64,000 nt of DNA from CAZBDV01 sp964490765 (GCA_964490765.1 CAZBDV010000004.1:1-64000), one strand, 5' to 3'; counted from the stretch's first letter, positions 37,108-46,381 are shown. Notes: generated by a model not told the origin, from the letters alone. A program made the numbers and translations.

Positions 37108-39162
37108 TTATTCACTCTCCTGATAAGCAGCGATAATCTTGGCAGCTTCTTCTTCAGGCAACTTCTCATAGTGAGAGAATTTCTGATTGAATCTTCCCCT
37201 TCCCTGTGTAAGGGATTTCAGGTTCGGGAAATATGAGAAGAGTTCCGAGAGAGGTAGTTGGGCATTTAGTATCTGCTTCTTACCCTTCTGTTCCATACCG
37301 AGTATCTTCCCTCTACGGGTAGAAACATCCCCCATTACATCCCCCATATACTCCTGCGGAATAATTATCTGAACTTCGTGGATCGGTTCCAGGATTATTG
37401 GCCTTGCTTCCTGGAATCCCTTTTTTAGTGCCTGTGATGCTGCCAGTTTGAATGCCAGCTCAGAAGAATCTACATCGTGATAACTGCCAAAATAGCAATC
37501 GATGTAAATATCGACTACAGGGTAACCGGCAATGATTCCCTTCTGCATTGTTTCGACTACACCCTTTTCTACTGCTGGTATGAATTTGCTCGGTATAGTG
37601 CCACCAACAATAGAGTTGATGAATTCGAACCCCTCTCCACGTTCTCTGGGGCCGATCTTGAAATGGACATGTCCGTACTGGCCTCTGCCACCTGACTGCT
37701 TCTTATGCTTGTATTGAACATCGGCATTACCCATGATAGTCTCTTTATAAGGTATCTTGGGGTCGTTCAATACAGTGTCGATCTTATAACGGCTCTTGAG
37801 CTTTTTCTGGACCATTCCGATCTGAAGCTCTCCGATTCCTGAAAGCACATTCTCCATTGTCTCTTTGTTCATTTCGAGACGGAGTGTTGGATCTTCATCG
37901 ATCAATCTAGTTAAGCCACTACCTATCTTGTCCTCGTCACTCTGGTTAACCGCTTTGATGGTTTTCCAGTAAACAGGAGTAGGTAGATCCGGATGAATGT
38001 AACTCCTCTTGCTGTTTGGTTCTGTTATGGTATTGAACCCACGTGCCACCTTCAGTTTCACCAGTGCGCCAATCTCTCCAGCCTTCAATTCTGAAGCATC
38101 TTTACGGGTCTTGCCCAACAGATAATACATAGAACCGATCTTATCTTTATTATCCTTCTCGGGGATAAAAACATCCATTCCGGATTTCAAGGTTCCGGAT
38201 AAAACACGAACGTAACCAATATCACCAGTTATCGGATCTGCTACAGATTTAAAAAGGTAGGCAAGAAGAGGTCCATCTTCACTGCAGGTGAGAATCTTTG
38301 TTTCTTCATTATCTTTTATTTTTACTTCCTTTTTGTCAGCGGGTGAAGGAAGATACTCGACAATACCGTCCAATAACGGAGTGATACCGACCTCTGTTCC
38401 TGCTGAACAGCAAAAAGCAGGGATTAACATACCTGCTGCCAGACCTTTCTGAAGTCCGGTCAAGATATCTTCGTTACTGAGAGTACCGGCATCGAGATAT
38501 TTGTTCAGAAGGCCTTCATCTGTCTCGGCAATTGCTTCCAGCAGTTGCAACCTCAAGGTATCAGCCTGCTCCTTCATATCGTCGGGAATACTGGTATAAC
38601 TCCCCTGCAGATGAGCCTTCTCTTTAACAAGGTCGATTACTCCTTCAAAAGTATTCTCTTTGCCAATGGGAATAATTACCGGTACTGGAGTGATACCCAG
38701 ATTTTCTTTGATTAGTCCCAATGTCTTGTCAAAATCAGCATGCTCGTTATCCATACGATTGACGATAATAGCCGTTGAAAGATTGTCACGGTCTGATAAC
38801 TGCTCCAGAGTCTGTTCCAGACCTACCTCAAACCCCGCTGCGGCATTGGCTACGATAAAAACAGTGTCAGCAGCTGTGGCACCGGCTATCTGGTCGCCCA
38901 CGAAATCAGCTAAACCAGGTGTATCAATGAGGTTTATCTTGTGATTCTTCCAGTTAAAATGAGCTATGCTCAAGGTTAGAGACATACCTTTATTTATCTC
39001 TTCCGGATCGAAATCCATGATTGTGTTACCTTCTTCTACTTTTCCAATTCTACTCGTCGCCCTGGCCTGATGTAACAAGTGCTCGGCCAGAGTCGTCTTA
39101 CCAGCTCCGCTTGCCCCTACAAAGGCAATATTCCGGATCTGCTTCATGTCATTACTCATCAT
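37108..39162 (-). CDS. Elongation factor G-like GTPase (FusA2 type)
   Basis: 684 residues. G domain: P-loop 'GASGAGKT', 'DTPGLADF', and 'NRMD' in place of NKxD. Domains II-V follow ('GRGQYGHVHFKIGPRERG' in IV; 'QLPLSELFSYFPNLKSLTQG' in V). The divergent P-loop (GASGAGKT instead of GHIDAGKT) marks the FusA2/EF-G-like paralogue group rather than the main translocase; these are implicated in ribosome rescue, recycling or rRNA maturation. The main fusA should lie elsewhere. GGGGGAA ribosome site; ATG at 39162 or 39159. Confidence 0.88.
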   Translation of the reverse strand: MMSNDMKQIRNIAFVGASGAGKTTLAEHLLHQARATSRIGKVEEGNTIMDFDPEEINKGMSLTLSIAHFNWKNHKINLIDTPGLADFVGDQIAGATAADTVFIVANAAAGFEVGLEQTLEQLSDRDNLSTAIIVNRMDNEHADFDKTLGLIKENLGITPVPVIIPIGKENTFEGVIDLVKEKAHLQGSYTSIPDDMKEQADTLRLQLLEAIAETDEGLLNKYLDAGTLSNEDILTGLQKGLAAGMLIPAFCCSAGTEVGITPLLDGIVEYLPSPADKKEVKIKDNEETKILTCSEDGPLLAYLFKSVADPITGDIGYVRVLSGTLKSGMDVFIPEKDNKDKIGSMYYLLGKTRKDASELKAGEIGALVKLKVARGFNTITEPNSKRSYIHPDLPTPVYWKTIKAVNQSDEDKIGSGLTRLIDEDPTLRLEMNKETMENVLSGIGELQIGMVQKKLKSRYKIDTVLNDPKIPYKETIMGNADVQYKHKKQSGGRGQYGHVHFKIGPRERGEGFEFINSIVGGTIPSKFIPAVEKGVVETMQKGIIAGYPVVDIYIDCYFGSYHDVDSSELAFKLAASQALKKGFQEARPIILEPIHEVQIIIPQEYMGDVMGDVSTRRGKILGMEQKGKKQILNAQLPLSELFSYFPNLKSLTQGRGRFNQKFSHYEKLPEEEAAKIIAAYQESE

Positions 39163-39223
39163 TAATTCCCCCGTTGCATTTATTATGTATATTTCTATTC
39201 AAACAATTATAAGGCCCCTATCT

Positions 39224-39229
39224 TGTCAA
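39224..39229 (-). promoter_or_regulatory. Possible -35 (TTGACA) of the EF-G-like gene
   Basis: TTGACA 62 bases ahead of the start, with a perfect TATAAT about 12 bases downstream (spacing shorter than usual). Confidence 0.4.
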
Positions 39230-39430
39230 TAGAAAGATACGCTTATAAACCCTTAATTTTCTGTCTCTTATTGTCCTTATTTGTCCGAAAAAAACAGCCG
39301 AAAGGAAAGTGTGCTAACTTGTTGTGGGTCAATTAATTGCAAACACCCCAATCCCACCCCGTTAACCAGGAATAAAAAAAATGAGAAAAAATCATGCTCA
39401 CAGGAGTCAGAAGAGGCCATTTTGATATAT

Positions 39431-39457
39431 TTAGCACTCTTTTGTGTAGATTGCTAA
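39431..39457. promoter_or_regulatory. CIRCE operator (HrcA site) of the small heat-shock operon
   Basis: The left arm TTAGCACTC is perfect, the spacer is 9 bases, and the right arm GATTGCTAA differs by one base from the CIRCE consensus GAGTGCTAA. It lies just ahead of a TTGCTT...TATATA promoter (39465-39470, 39487-39492) and about 70 bases before the first sHSP start. CIRCE is the binding site of the heat-shock repressor HrcA, usually on groE or dnaK operons. Predicted effect: repression at normal temperature and release on heat shock or GroEL depletion. Confidence 0.85.
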
Positions 39458-39464
39458 TTTTTTC

Positions 39465-39492
39465 TTGCTTTTTTGTCGAAAGCGATTATATA
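39465..39492 (+). promoter_or_regulatory. Likely promoter of the sHSP operon
   Basis: TTGCTT (39465-39470) and TATATA (39487-39492), 16 bases apart, immediately downstream of CIRCE, so a bound HrcA would block it. Confidence 0.5.
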
Positions 39493-39527
39493 TGTATATA
39501 GAAAGACTTAATAAGGAGGTTAGAACA

Positions 39528-39962
39528 ATGAGACTACCGATAATGAGGCGCGAGGAACGTCAGTTAGACAGCAGGCCGGTACGTTCTCTGATTGATGATT
39601 TTCTTAAGAACGCTTTTTTCGAGCCGGAAGAAGAGGAATCGAAGCTAATGGCAATGGATGTTATAGAACGAGATAGTGAGTATGTTCTGAAGGCCAATTT
39701 ACCTGGCATCAAGAAGAAGGATATCAAGGTATATATAGAGGGCGAGAATCTAGTTCTTGAAGCGAAGCGTTCTGAGGAGAAGGAAGAGAAGAGTGAAACC
39801 ATGTATAGATGTGAACGATACCGGGGTGATTATCGCCGTGTATTCACCATACCCGAAGATTGGGATTATGAGAATATCAAGGCGAATTATGATAATGGAG
39901 TCTTGAATTTAACGGTTCCCAAGAAAGAAGTCAAGCCTGAAAAAGAGATTACCGTTAAATGA
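39528..39962 (+). CDS. Small heat-shock protein (Hsp20) 1
   Basis: 144 residues from ATG 39528, which follows AAGGAGG by 8 bases; a longer upstream frame has no ribosome site and overlaps the promoter. Alpha-crystallin domain at about 38-135: 'YVLKANLPGIKKKDIKVYIE', the 'ERYRGDYRRVFTIPE' strand and 'ANYDNGVLNLTVPK', which carries the conserved GVL. ATP-independent holdase for unfolding proteins. First of three tandem paralogues under CIRCE control. Confidence 0.93.
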   Translation: MRLPIMRREERQLDSRPVRSLIDDFLKNAFFEPEEEESKLMAMDVIERDSEYVLKANLPGIKKKDIKVYIEGENLVLEAKRSEEKEEKSETMYRCERYRGDYRRVFTIPEDWDYENIKANYDNGVLNLTVPKKEVKPEKEITVK

Positions 39963-40013
39963 GAGTAGAACATTAAGGCAAAATTGTGATAAAACATTGA
40001 TAAGGAGGTTGCT

Positions 40014-40442
40014 ATGTTACCACCAATAATCAAGCCCAGTCAGGATTTGTTTCCTGAAATCTCATCGATGTTGAGTGATTTTGTTGATAACGCCTTTCCA
40101 GCAAGAAGCGAGAAAGAGGGTTTAATGATGCCGATAGATCTTATTGAGACAGAAAAGGAATTCATACTGAAGGCAGATCTACCTGGTATGAAGCGCGAGG
40201 ATTTGAAGGTATCCGTTGATAAGAATACTCTGACCATAAGTGGTAAGAGTAATGAGAAGAGAGACAAGTTAGAAGGGACTGTCTATCGAGATGAGCGCTA
40301 CAAGGGTGACTACCATCGTATGATATCGTTCCATATACCGGTCGATCTGGACAACATAAAAGCCAGGCTGGAAGATGGTGTTTTACTGATCAATGTACCA
40401 AAGCGAGAGATAAAACCGAAGAAGGAGATCAATATCTCGTAA
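40014..40442 (+). CDS. Small heat-shock protein (Hsp20) 2
   Basis: 142 residues after AAGGAGG. Alpha-crystallin domain with 'FILKADLPGMKREDLKVSVD', 'DERYKGDYHRMISFHIP' and 'ARLEDGVLLINVPKRE'. By eye it differs from its neighbours mostly in the N-terminal arm, which governs oligomer shape and client choice. Same operon as copies 1 and 3. Confidence 0.93.
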   Translation: MLPPIIKPSQDLFPEISSMLSDFVDNAFPARSEKEGLMMPIDLIETEKEFILKADLPGMKREDLKVSVDKNTLTISGKSNEKRDKLEGTVYRDERYKGDYHRMISFHIPVDLDNIKARLEDGVLLINVPKREIKPKKEINIS

Positions 40443-40462
40443 AATTGAGAAAGGAGGCAATT

Positions 40463-40894
40463 ATGAACTTTTTAACAACGAGAACGAGCAGGGATTTGTT
40501 TCCCATGATGTCTTCTCTGTTCGACGATTTTCTCAGTAATGCCTTCAATGACGAACAGACGGAAGCCAACAAGATGATGCCGATGGATGTATCCGAGCGC
40601 GAGAAGGATTATGTGATCCGAGCCAATATGCCCGGCATCAGGAAGGAGAACATCAAGATATCTGTATCCAGCAACAATGAGTTAACTATCGAAGGTAAGC
40701 AGGAAGAAGAGAAGAGCGAGAAGAACGAGACAGTTTACCGATTTGAGAGGTACAAGGGTGATTACCGACGCACGATCTCTATGCCCGATGTCTGTGATAT
40801 CGATAAGATAGAGGCCAAGCTGGAGGATGGAGTATTGACATTACGAGTCCCGAAGAGAGAGCCTTCACCAGCTAAAGAGATCAAGATCGGTTAA
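40463..40894 (+). CDS. Small heat-shock protein (Hsp20) 3
   Basis: 143 residues from ATG 40463, six bases after AAGGAGG (40451-40457); a TTG upstream is in frame but has no ribosome site. Alpha-crystallin segments 'YVIRANMPGIRKENIKISVS', 'ERYKGDYRRTISMPD' and 'AKLEDGVLTLRVPKRE'. Followed by a strong terminator that closes the operon. Confidence 0.93.
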   Translation: MNFLTTRTSRDLFPMMSSLFDDFLSNAFNDEQTEANKMMPMDVSEREKDYVIRANMPGIRKENIKISVSSNNELTIEGKQEEEKSEKNETVYRFERYKGDYRRTISMPDVCDIDKIEAKLEDGVLTLRVPKREPSPAKEIKIG

Positions 40895-40916
40895 TTCTTC
40901 TCAAATGTATTCTCGT

Positions 40917-40955
40917 AACCGCAAGGTGGGATATTTCCTCCCTTGCGGTTTTTTT
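40917..40955 (+). terminator. Intrinsic terminator of the sHSP operon
   Basis: Stem AACCGCAAGG/CCTTGCGGTT (40917-40926 with 40941-40950), partly extended inward, followed by T7 ending at 40955. Confidence 0.9.
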
Positions 40956-41018
40956 GAAATTTCTTTACTAATTAGATAAGAAGAAAAGAGTGGTAACTAT
41001 AAAATCTGAGGAGGAGTT

Positions 41019-41246
41019 ATGATTGATAAAGAGCAGGTGGAAAAAGTACTTGATCTTGTACGGCCTTCGATCCAGTCAGATGGGGGAGATGTCGAACTGA
41101 TAAAGGTAAGAGAAGATAATGTAATCGAAGTCAGGTTGAAGGGTGCTTGTGGGACTTGCCCCATGGCTACCTATACGTTAAAAGCCGGGATAGAAAGGGT
41201 TTTGAAAGAAAAGATTCCGGAGGTCAAAGAGGTTATTTCGGTCTAA
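41019..41246 (+). CDS. Nfu-type iron-sulfur cluster scaffold (NifU C-terminal domain)
   Basis: 75 residues, the NifU C-terminal domain alone. The CxxC that holds a shared [4Fe-4S] cluster is in 'GACGTCPMATYTLKAGIERV'. 'VRPSIQSDGGDVELIKV' opens the domain. It carries clusters to target proteins; radical SAM and RlmD-type proteins in this window would need them. GAGGAGG ribosome site. Probably its own unit. Confidence 0.93.
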   Translation: MIDKEQVEKVLDLVRPSIQSDGGDVELIKVREDNVIEVRLKGACGTCPMATYTLKAGIERVLKEKIPEVKEVISV

Positions 41247-41283
41247 CAGATTATCCTGGAGAAGCAAACAGCAGAAACGATCC

Positions 41284-41307
41284 GGCAAACAATACGATTT
41301 GTTTACC
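41284..41307. terminator. Possible bidirectional hairpin between convergent genes
   Basis: AAACAA/TTGTTT stem with GG/CC closing pairs and a 6-base loop, between the nfu gene and the convergent TPR protein gene. Weak stem. Confidence 0.35.
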
Positions 41308-41356
41308 CTTAAGTAGATAGTAAATGTTCGCTATAAATCAGTTAGATCTCTAGCTA

Positions 41357-43120
41357 TCAGTCCGGTCTTCTGACCGTAGAGGGTTGTTTTGCAGTCAGCA
41401 GCAGCCTGAATTTTGGTGAGAAGATATGGGTTGGATATTCTGTTAGGAATTCTGTCAGCATGTTCTCATATTCCTGTTGCTTGTTTTTTTTGAGTTCAGC
41501 CAGTTTCAGGGTCGCATAGCCGAGCAGGGTTTCATTCTGGAAGGGGTGAGAAAAGATATCTTCAGCAATATCATACTTTCCCGCCTCCATTGCCCATAAG
41601 CCACTAATCATAATAATCTCTTCATCGTTTGTATTCTTATCTATCGCCAGTAAGCGGTCTAAGGCTTCATCTTCTTTATATATACTCTTCAGTCTGTAAG
41701 CTTCCAGAAAGGTGTTTCTGACCTGGGATTTCATTTCGTGGAAGATAACGGTCAGAAAGAGTGCTTCTCCCGTCAGTTCGTTTCCCGGCATACCGATAAT
41801 CATTTCAGTGAGGAGAGAATCTGAGGGGTTACCATATTCCATCAGTACAAGCATGAACCTGTAGTAGTGGCCCAGATTGTTGATCTGTGATCCGGACGGT
41901 TCGTTTCTCAGTATGCTCTCCAGCAGGTTTCCAGCCTGGTTATAATTCTCACTCATAACCAGATAATGGGCAACTTTCAGATCGAGTTCTTTCTGTTCAT
42001 TTCGGTTGAAGGCGAAGTTCTTAGCCTCTTCAAAATGGATGATCACATCATCCTGTGGCTCATCAAGCCGGATTGCTATGTCTGCCAGAAGTTCCCTCGC
42101 CTGCCTGTTTGCCCTGGTTCTGAATCTCACCTGCCGGTCCTGGATTCTTGTGTCCTCAGTAATCTCTCGCAGCACTTCCTGTGCCTGCCGAAGCTGGTTC
42201 TTACTTATATGGAGTTGTGCGATTTTTATTCCGACTTCAGCCGATTTGACCGGGTCTGTTATGCTCTCCCGGTATTTCTCGTATGCCTGTCTGGCGAGGT
42301 CGATATTGCCGGCTACAAACAACTCATCAGCGAATCTAAACAGTTTTTCCGGTTCCAGTCTCTGATAGACCAGAAAAGCATCCTCCAAATTACCAATGTG
42401 AGCGAGAGACAGGGCATAGAGTTCCAGGAGAATCTGCTCTTCTGAATCGGCAAGCCTGTTCTCGAGAGTACTGATTCCTTTTTCGTCTTCATCAAGTATC
42501 CCCTTGATCCTGTTTGTTACGAAAAAGAGATAACCTGGATTCCTCTCCAGATGATTGATATATTCTCCGATAGCTTCAGGATAATCATTGATCTGTTCGT
42601 AGTTTCTGGCTAATTCCACGGCAAAGATATGATCGTCACCGGTAGTTCTGCGGGCCTGTTTGAGCACATCGATCGCGATTTCGGACTGTCGTTCCCTTTC
42701 ATAAACGAGAGCGAAATTCCTGTATTGTGCAATGTTACCGGGATTATCACGAAGATAATCCATTCCGGTTTTCCTTGCCTGCGAGGTTTCTCCTTTTCTT
42801 ATCAGTATTGATATATTCATTTGAGTATAGACATCGGGTGCAAAGATATCTTCATAATCTTCCAGTATCTGAGCAGCAGCCTCGACCCTGTTCAGGTTGA
42901 GCAGTGTATTGAAATAACCTGTTACGATCTCCTGATCTTCAGAATATCTCTCGATAAGATCTTCATAGATCTGGAGTACCTGAGCGAATTCTCTTCGAGC
43001 TTCCAGTCTACGTATCTGATTCATCATTACCTGTTTATGGTCGTACTGGCCGGATATACCTATACTGATGATCATTATTCCCAGCAGTAAAAGGACAATT
43101 TTCGTTCTGAACAAATTCAT
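41357..43120 (-). CDS. Exported TPR-repeat protein
   Basis: 587 residues: a signal peptide ('IVLLLLGIMIISIGISGQ') followed almost wholly by helical TPR-type repeats ('RRLEARREFAQVLQIYEDLI', 'DELFVAGNIDLARQAYEKYR'). It is likely a periplasmic or outer-membrane-bound protein-interaction scaffold. It starts 4 bases after the stop of the 1080-residue coiled-coil protein, so the two form a unit and may act together. No enzymatic motif; partner unknown. Confidence 0.8.
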   Translation of the reverse strand: MNLFRTKIVLLLLGIMIISIGISGQYDHKQVMMNQIRRLEARREFAQVLQIYEDLIERYSEDQEIVTGYFNTLLNLNRVEAAAQILEDYEDIFAPDVYTQMNISILIRKGETSQARKTGMDYLRDNPGNIAQYRNFALVYERERQSEIAIDVLKQARRTTGDDHIFAVELARNYEQINDYPEAIGEYINHLERNPGYLFFVTNRIKGILDEDEKGISTLENRLADSEEQILLELYALSLAHIGNLEDAFLVYQRLEPEKLFRFADELFVAGNIDLARQAYEKYRESITDPVKSAEVGIKIAQLHISKNQLRQAQEVLREITEDTRIQDRQVRFRTRANRQARELLADIAIRLDEPQDDVIIHFEEAKNFAFNRNEQKELDLKVAHYLVMSENYNQAGNLLESILRNEPSGSQINNLGHYYRFMLVLMEYGNPSDSLLTEMIIGMPGNELTGEALFLTVIFHEMKSQVRNTFLEAYRLKSIYKEDEALDRLLAIDKNTNDEEIIMISGLWAMEAGKYDIAEDIFSHPFQNETLLGYATLKLAELKKNKQQEYENMLTEFLTEYPTHIFSPKFRLLLTAKQPSTVRRPD

Positions 43121-43124
43121 TCAC

Positions 43125-46100
43125 CTACTCCCGTTCCATTGCTCTAATATTAATCAATCTGAGATACTCTCTTATTAGTTCCTGGTATTCCTGTGGAAAG
43201 TTCTGATAGTTTTCCTCGAGTAATGCCCGCTGTCTCAATCTCTGGAACTCCTGCTGCACATCGGGTGGGAGTGACCATTCTTCCTCTTCCCTTGTTTCAC
43301 CCCTTCTCTGTTCGGAATATTCTCTCTGATGGACCGATTTGTTGATATCCAGCAGGCGGGAAAGGATTCTCTCCTGTTGCCTGATAAGGTCATCATCGAG
43401 CCTGTTCTGTCGTAACTGTCGTGACACCGATTCCAGTTCCTCGATCAACTGATTGAGAGCATTGGCCTGTCTCTGTGCTTCCGGGTTGGTCTCCATCAGA
43501 CGTCTTAGATTTTCTGCAAGCCTCTCCTCATCACGAGCCAGGCGCTGCATCTGTTGCCGTGCTTCCTGACTGTAACCCTCAGAGCCACCCAGCATATCGA
43601 GTAATTGCTGAGTGAGCATATTCATTGTCATCTGCTCCTGACCCATCTGCTGCATAGCCTGCATCATACTTTCCATCGCACCACCAGGTCCCTGTTGCAT
43701 ATTGTCACGGGTCTGCATCAGATTGAAGATCATCAGATTGATCCCCTTTTGGACATTGTTGAGATGATTACGAATATTGGGGTTTCTCGTATTCATTATT
43801 TGATTGAACATCTCACGGTAGGCGGTCAGAGTCATATCGGCATCCATAATAAACTTCGGGGTGATGTAAAGAATGATTTGAGGAGAACTATAGAGTTTCT
43901 GCAGGGCAAGTTGCAGGGCATCGAATCCGGCGATGAGATCGGGATAGATGGGGAAGGGGTCCTGAGCGAGCCTGTTTGATGTTACCTGATGTTCCTGAGA
44001 CAGGGCGAGCAATCTTCTGATCGTAGCCTGTATTACTTCTGCCATATTGGACATACTGCTGGACATCATAGATTCAGTCATCTCGTCTAACTTCTGTGTC
44101 ATTCTCTGCATCTTCTGAAGAGCCTGTTCCTGGCTGGAGACAGCTTCACTCATATTCTGATTTTGTAGATGTTGAGAGCTCTCTTCCAGATCCTGGTCGA
44201 GATCTTCAGCTTCAATCTGCTCCTGCAGTTCTTGAAGAGCTTCCTTGAGATCCCTGTCCTTCTCGTCGTCCATCATTTCGGTCGCCTCTTCTAACTGGTC
44301 ACGCAGGGCGTCGAGCTTCTCTTTTATCTTATCCTGTTCTCCTGCCAGAGCTTCACCGTCGGCACTCTCCTGCTCTGTCCGCTCCATAAGATCCTGTTGC
44401 ATCTGTTCCATCTCTTTAGAGATAGCAAGTGCCTTCTGGATACTCTGTTCTTTTTTGATATTTTCTAGCAGGTCGAGTGTGTTCTGCAGTTTACGGTCGA
44501 ATTCCTCCATCGAGAACTTGAAGTCTTCCATCGCTTTCAGGAGTTCCTCCCGGTCCATATCTTCCATTGCAGCCCTCATCTGTTCCATCATCTCCTGCAT
44601 ACGTTCATCAGCGATCTCCTCCATCAACTCCTTGATCCTCTCCATCTTCTCGAGTGTCTCCTGTGACAGGGAGGGGTTATCCTGAAATTTCTCCAGTAGT
44701 TGCTGATATTCGTCGGCGATGCTGTCTATCTGCTGGTTGAGATCCTCCTGACGGTGTAAAAATTGTTCCAGTTCCTGCCTGTCTTCCCAGTCAAATTCTT
44801 CTCTTTTCATCATCTCACGCCTCTTTTGCTCGAATTCGTCCTGTAGTTCGCGAGACTGATCGATAGAGCGCTGGAAGGATTCCATCTTCATCTCCTCTTC
44901 CCGTTCTATTTCGGCAAAGATCTCCTCTATCGAGGGAAAGCGAAGGATATACCGCTGGCTTGTAGCTGTTTGGGGAGTCGGGGCGTTATCGGTTATCTCT
45001 GCCCAGTAGATGACTCTGTCTCCCGGTAACATATAGGTTCCTGACAGGTCGAAGATGTAATCGTATTCAAAAGTCTTCTGAGTAATCCGTTCCTGGAGTG
45101 TTTCAGCAATAACTTCGTTCTCGTTTATCTGATAATAGAGCTTGAGATCCTGTAAGCCAAAATCGTCCGTAGCAAAAAACTTCATCTGTTGCATCATATT
45201 CTGGGTGAAGATAGTATCCCTGCCGGGGTAAACGATCTTGATTTCCGGAATCTTATCGGGAATGACGGTAATCTGTCTCTCCAGCCGTCTTGCCTCATTA
45301 CCAAGAAAATCGGTCAGTTTGAAGTGATAACTACCGCTCTTACTCAGCCTGAAACCGGTTTCGAAAACGTTTCGCCCCATTCTTTCCATCTCGAGCAGGG
45401 AGCCGTCCGAGAAGATGAGTAGTGCTTCTTCCAGTGGATTATTTGTTTCGATCTCTACCCGTACTTCTGTATTGATGATACCTCTGATGTTTCCACTGCT
45501 CTCATATTCCGTCTCCGGTACCAAACCGGTATATTCTGGATAGGTATAGCGAAGTGTAAGATTGCGAACCGACGGTTCTTCATAGACCTGAACGAAGAAG
45601 GTATCTGATGAGGCCTGGGTTGTAGCAACATAATAGTGAAATGAAAAGTCTGGATTATTGAAGACTTTACGGTTCTGATATAGTACCTCGGTACGCCAGG
45701 TATCGTTCTGCCTGAAATAGAGTGTGTGGGTCATATCCGGTTCCGGATCGATTACTTCGATTGTTAGCGGAGTATTACGGGAGATGGATATGTTTCCCGG
45801 TGAGACAAGCACATAATCCCGATAGGTAGGTTGTGGAATGCTGTTGGAGGTGAAGAATCTCCAGGAGTCGAGATATATACCGGGACTAAAAGCTGTAAAT
45901 ATGATGGTTATCAACAGGGCGATCAGAAAGGGAGTGAAGGCCTGCTTGAGCCTGCTTCTTTCCGGTTCTATCTTCTGGTTGGCTGCTCTTTGATTGGCAT
46001 TGTTATAGAGTAATTCAAGGATGTCACTATCCTTGTCTTCTCTTGTTGAAGAGAGTTCAAGGGCGTTCTGGTAGGTGTCACTCTGATCTTCATTATAATT

Positions 46101-46367
46101 ATCGAGAAGCCTTGCAGCTCTATTTTGAGTCAACCATTGATTGTTGGTCTGCAGAACGAAATAGACAGCCATGAGAGCGAGAAAGATCTTCAGGCTGATA
46201 GCGAAGAGGAAGAGTTCGAAAATCCGTTCCGAGGTAAAGCTGTGGAACAGATAAAATAGATTGACGAGCACGAGATAGAGAGCGAGCAGGAGAAGCAAGT
46301 TTCTCGTAACCAGATAGAGGTTGAATTTATTGCGGTATTTGATAATAATTTTCTGGAATCTCTGCAT
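43125..46367 (-). CDS. Large membrane/coiled-coil protein (DUF4175-like)
   Basis: About 1080 residues from ATG 46367 (AAGAG ahead); a TTG 18 bases earlier has no ribosome site. Two or three membrane segments at about 20-65 and one at about 145-165, a periplasmic beta-rich part (about 180-480, several Ig-like stretches such as 'LRYTYPEYTGLVPE'), then about 600 residues of Glu/Gln/Met-rich coiled coil ('ELMEEIADERMQEMMEQMRA'). The layout resembles DUF4175-type proteins. Function unknown; the long coil could span or brace the periplasm. Followed by the TPR protein. Confidence 0.7.
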   Translation of the reverse strand: MQRFQKIIIKYRNKFNLYLVTRNLLLLLALYLVLVNLFYLFHSFTSERIFELFLFAISLKIFLALMAVYFVLQTNNQWLTQNRAARLLDNYNEDQSDTYQNALELSSTREDKDSDILELLYNNANQRAANQKIEPERSRLKQAFTPFLIALLITIIFTAFSPGIYLDSWRFFTSNSIPQPTYRDYVLVSPGNISISRNTPLTIEVIDPEPDMTHTLYFRQNDTWRTEVLYQNRKVFNNPDFSFHYYVATTQASSDTFFVQVYEEPSVRNLTLRYTYPEYTGLVPETEYESSGNIRGIINTEVRVEIETNNPLEEALLIFSDGSLLEMERMGRNVFETGFRLSKSGSYHFKLTDFLGNEARRLERQITVIPDKIPEIKIVYPGRDTIFTQNMMQQMKFFATDDFGLQDLKLYYQINENEVIAETLQERITQKTFEYDYIFDLSGTYMLPGDRVIYWAEITDNAPTPQTATSQRYILRFPSIEEIFAEIEREEEMKMESFQRSIDQSRELQDEFEQKRREMMKREEFDWEDRQELEQFLHRQEDLNQQIDSIADEYQQLLEKFQDNPSLSQETLEKMERIKELMEEIADERMQEMMEQMRAAMEDMDREELLKAMEDFKFSMEEFDRKLQNTLDLLENIKKEQSIQKALAISKEMEQMQQDLMERTEQESADGEALAGEQDKIKEKLDALRDQLEEATEMMDDEKDRDLKEALQELQEQIEAEDLDQDLEESSQHLQNQNMSEAVSSQEQALQKMQRMTQKLDEMTESMMSSSMSNMAEVIQATIRRLLALSQEHQVTSNRLAQDPFPIYPDLIAGFDALQLALQKLYSSPQIILYITPKFIMDADMTLTAYREMFNQIMNTRNPNIRNHLNNVQKGINLMIFNLMQTRDNMQQGPGGAMESMMQAMQQMGQEQMTMNMLTQQLLDMLGGSEGYSQEARQQMQRLARDEERLAENLRRLMETNPEAQRQANALNQLIEELESVSRQLRQNRLDDDLIRQQERILSRLLDINKSVHQREYSEQRRGETREEEEWSLPPDVQQEFQRLRQRALLEENYQNFPQEYQELIREYLRLINIRAMERE

Positions 46368-46381
46368 TACTCTTGTTTCTC

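Larger units (their letters stand above)
39163..39527. other. Divergent region between EF-G-like and sHSP genes
   Basis: 365 bases. On the minus strand, TTGACA (39224-39229) with TATAAT 12 bases on probably serves the EF-G-like gene. A CAATTAATTG palindrome lies at about 39330-39339. The plus side holds the CIRCE element (39431-39457), a -35/-10 pair and AAGGAGG. No gene in between. Confidence 0.6.

Noticed and set aside
39308..39320. GTGCTAA half-site upstream of CIRCE
   Set aside because: Only one arm is present; no matching TTAGCAC arm at the right spacing.
39465..39527. Longer first sHSP starting in the promoter region
   Set aside because: It would overlap the -35/-10 elements, lacks a ribosome site, and the ATG at 39528 has AAGGAGG at proper spacing.
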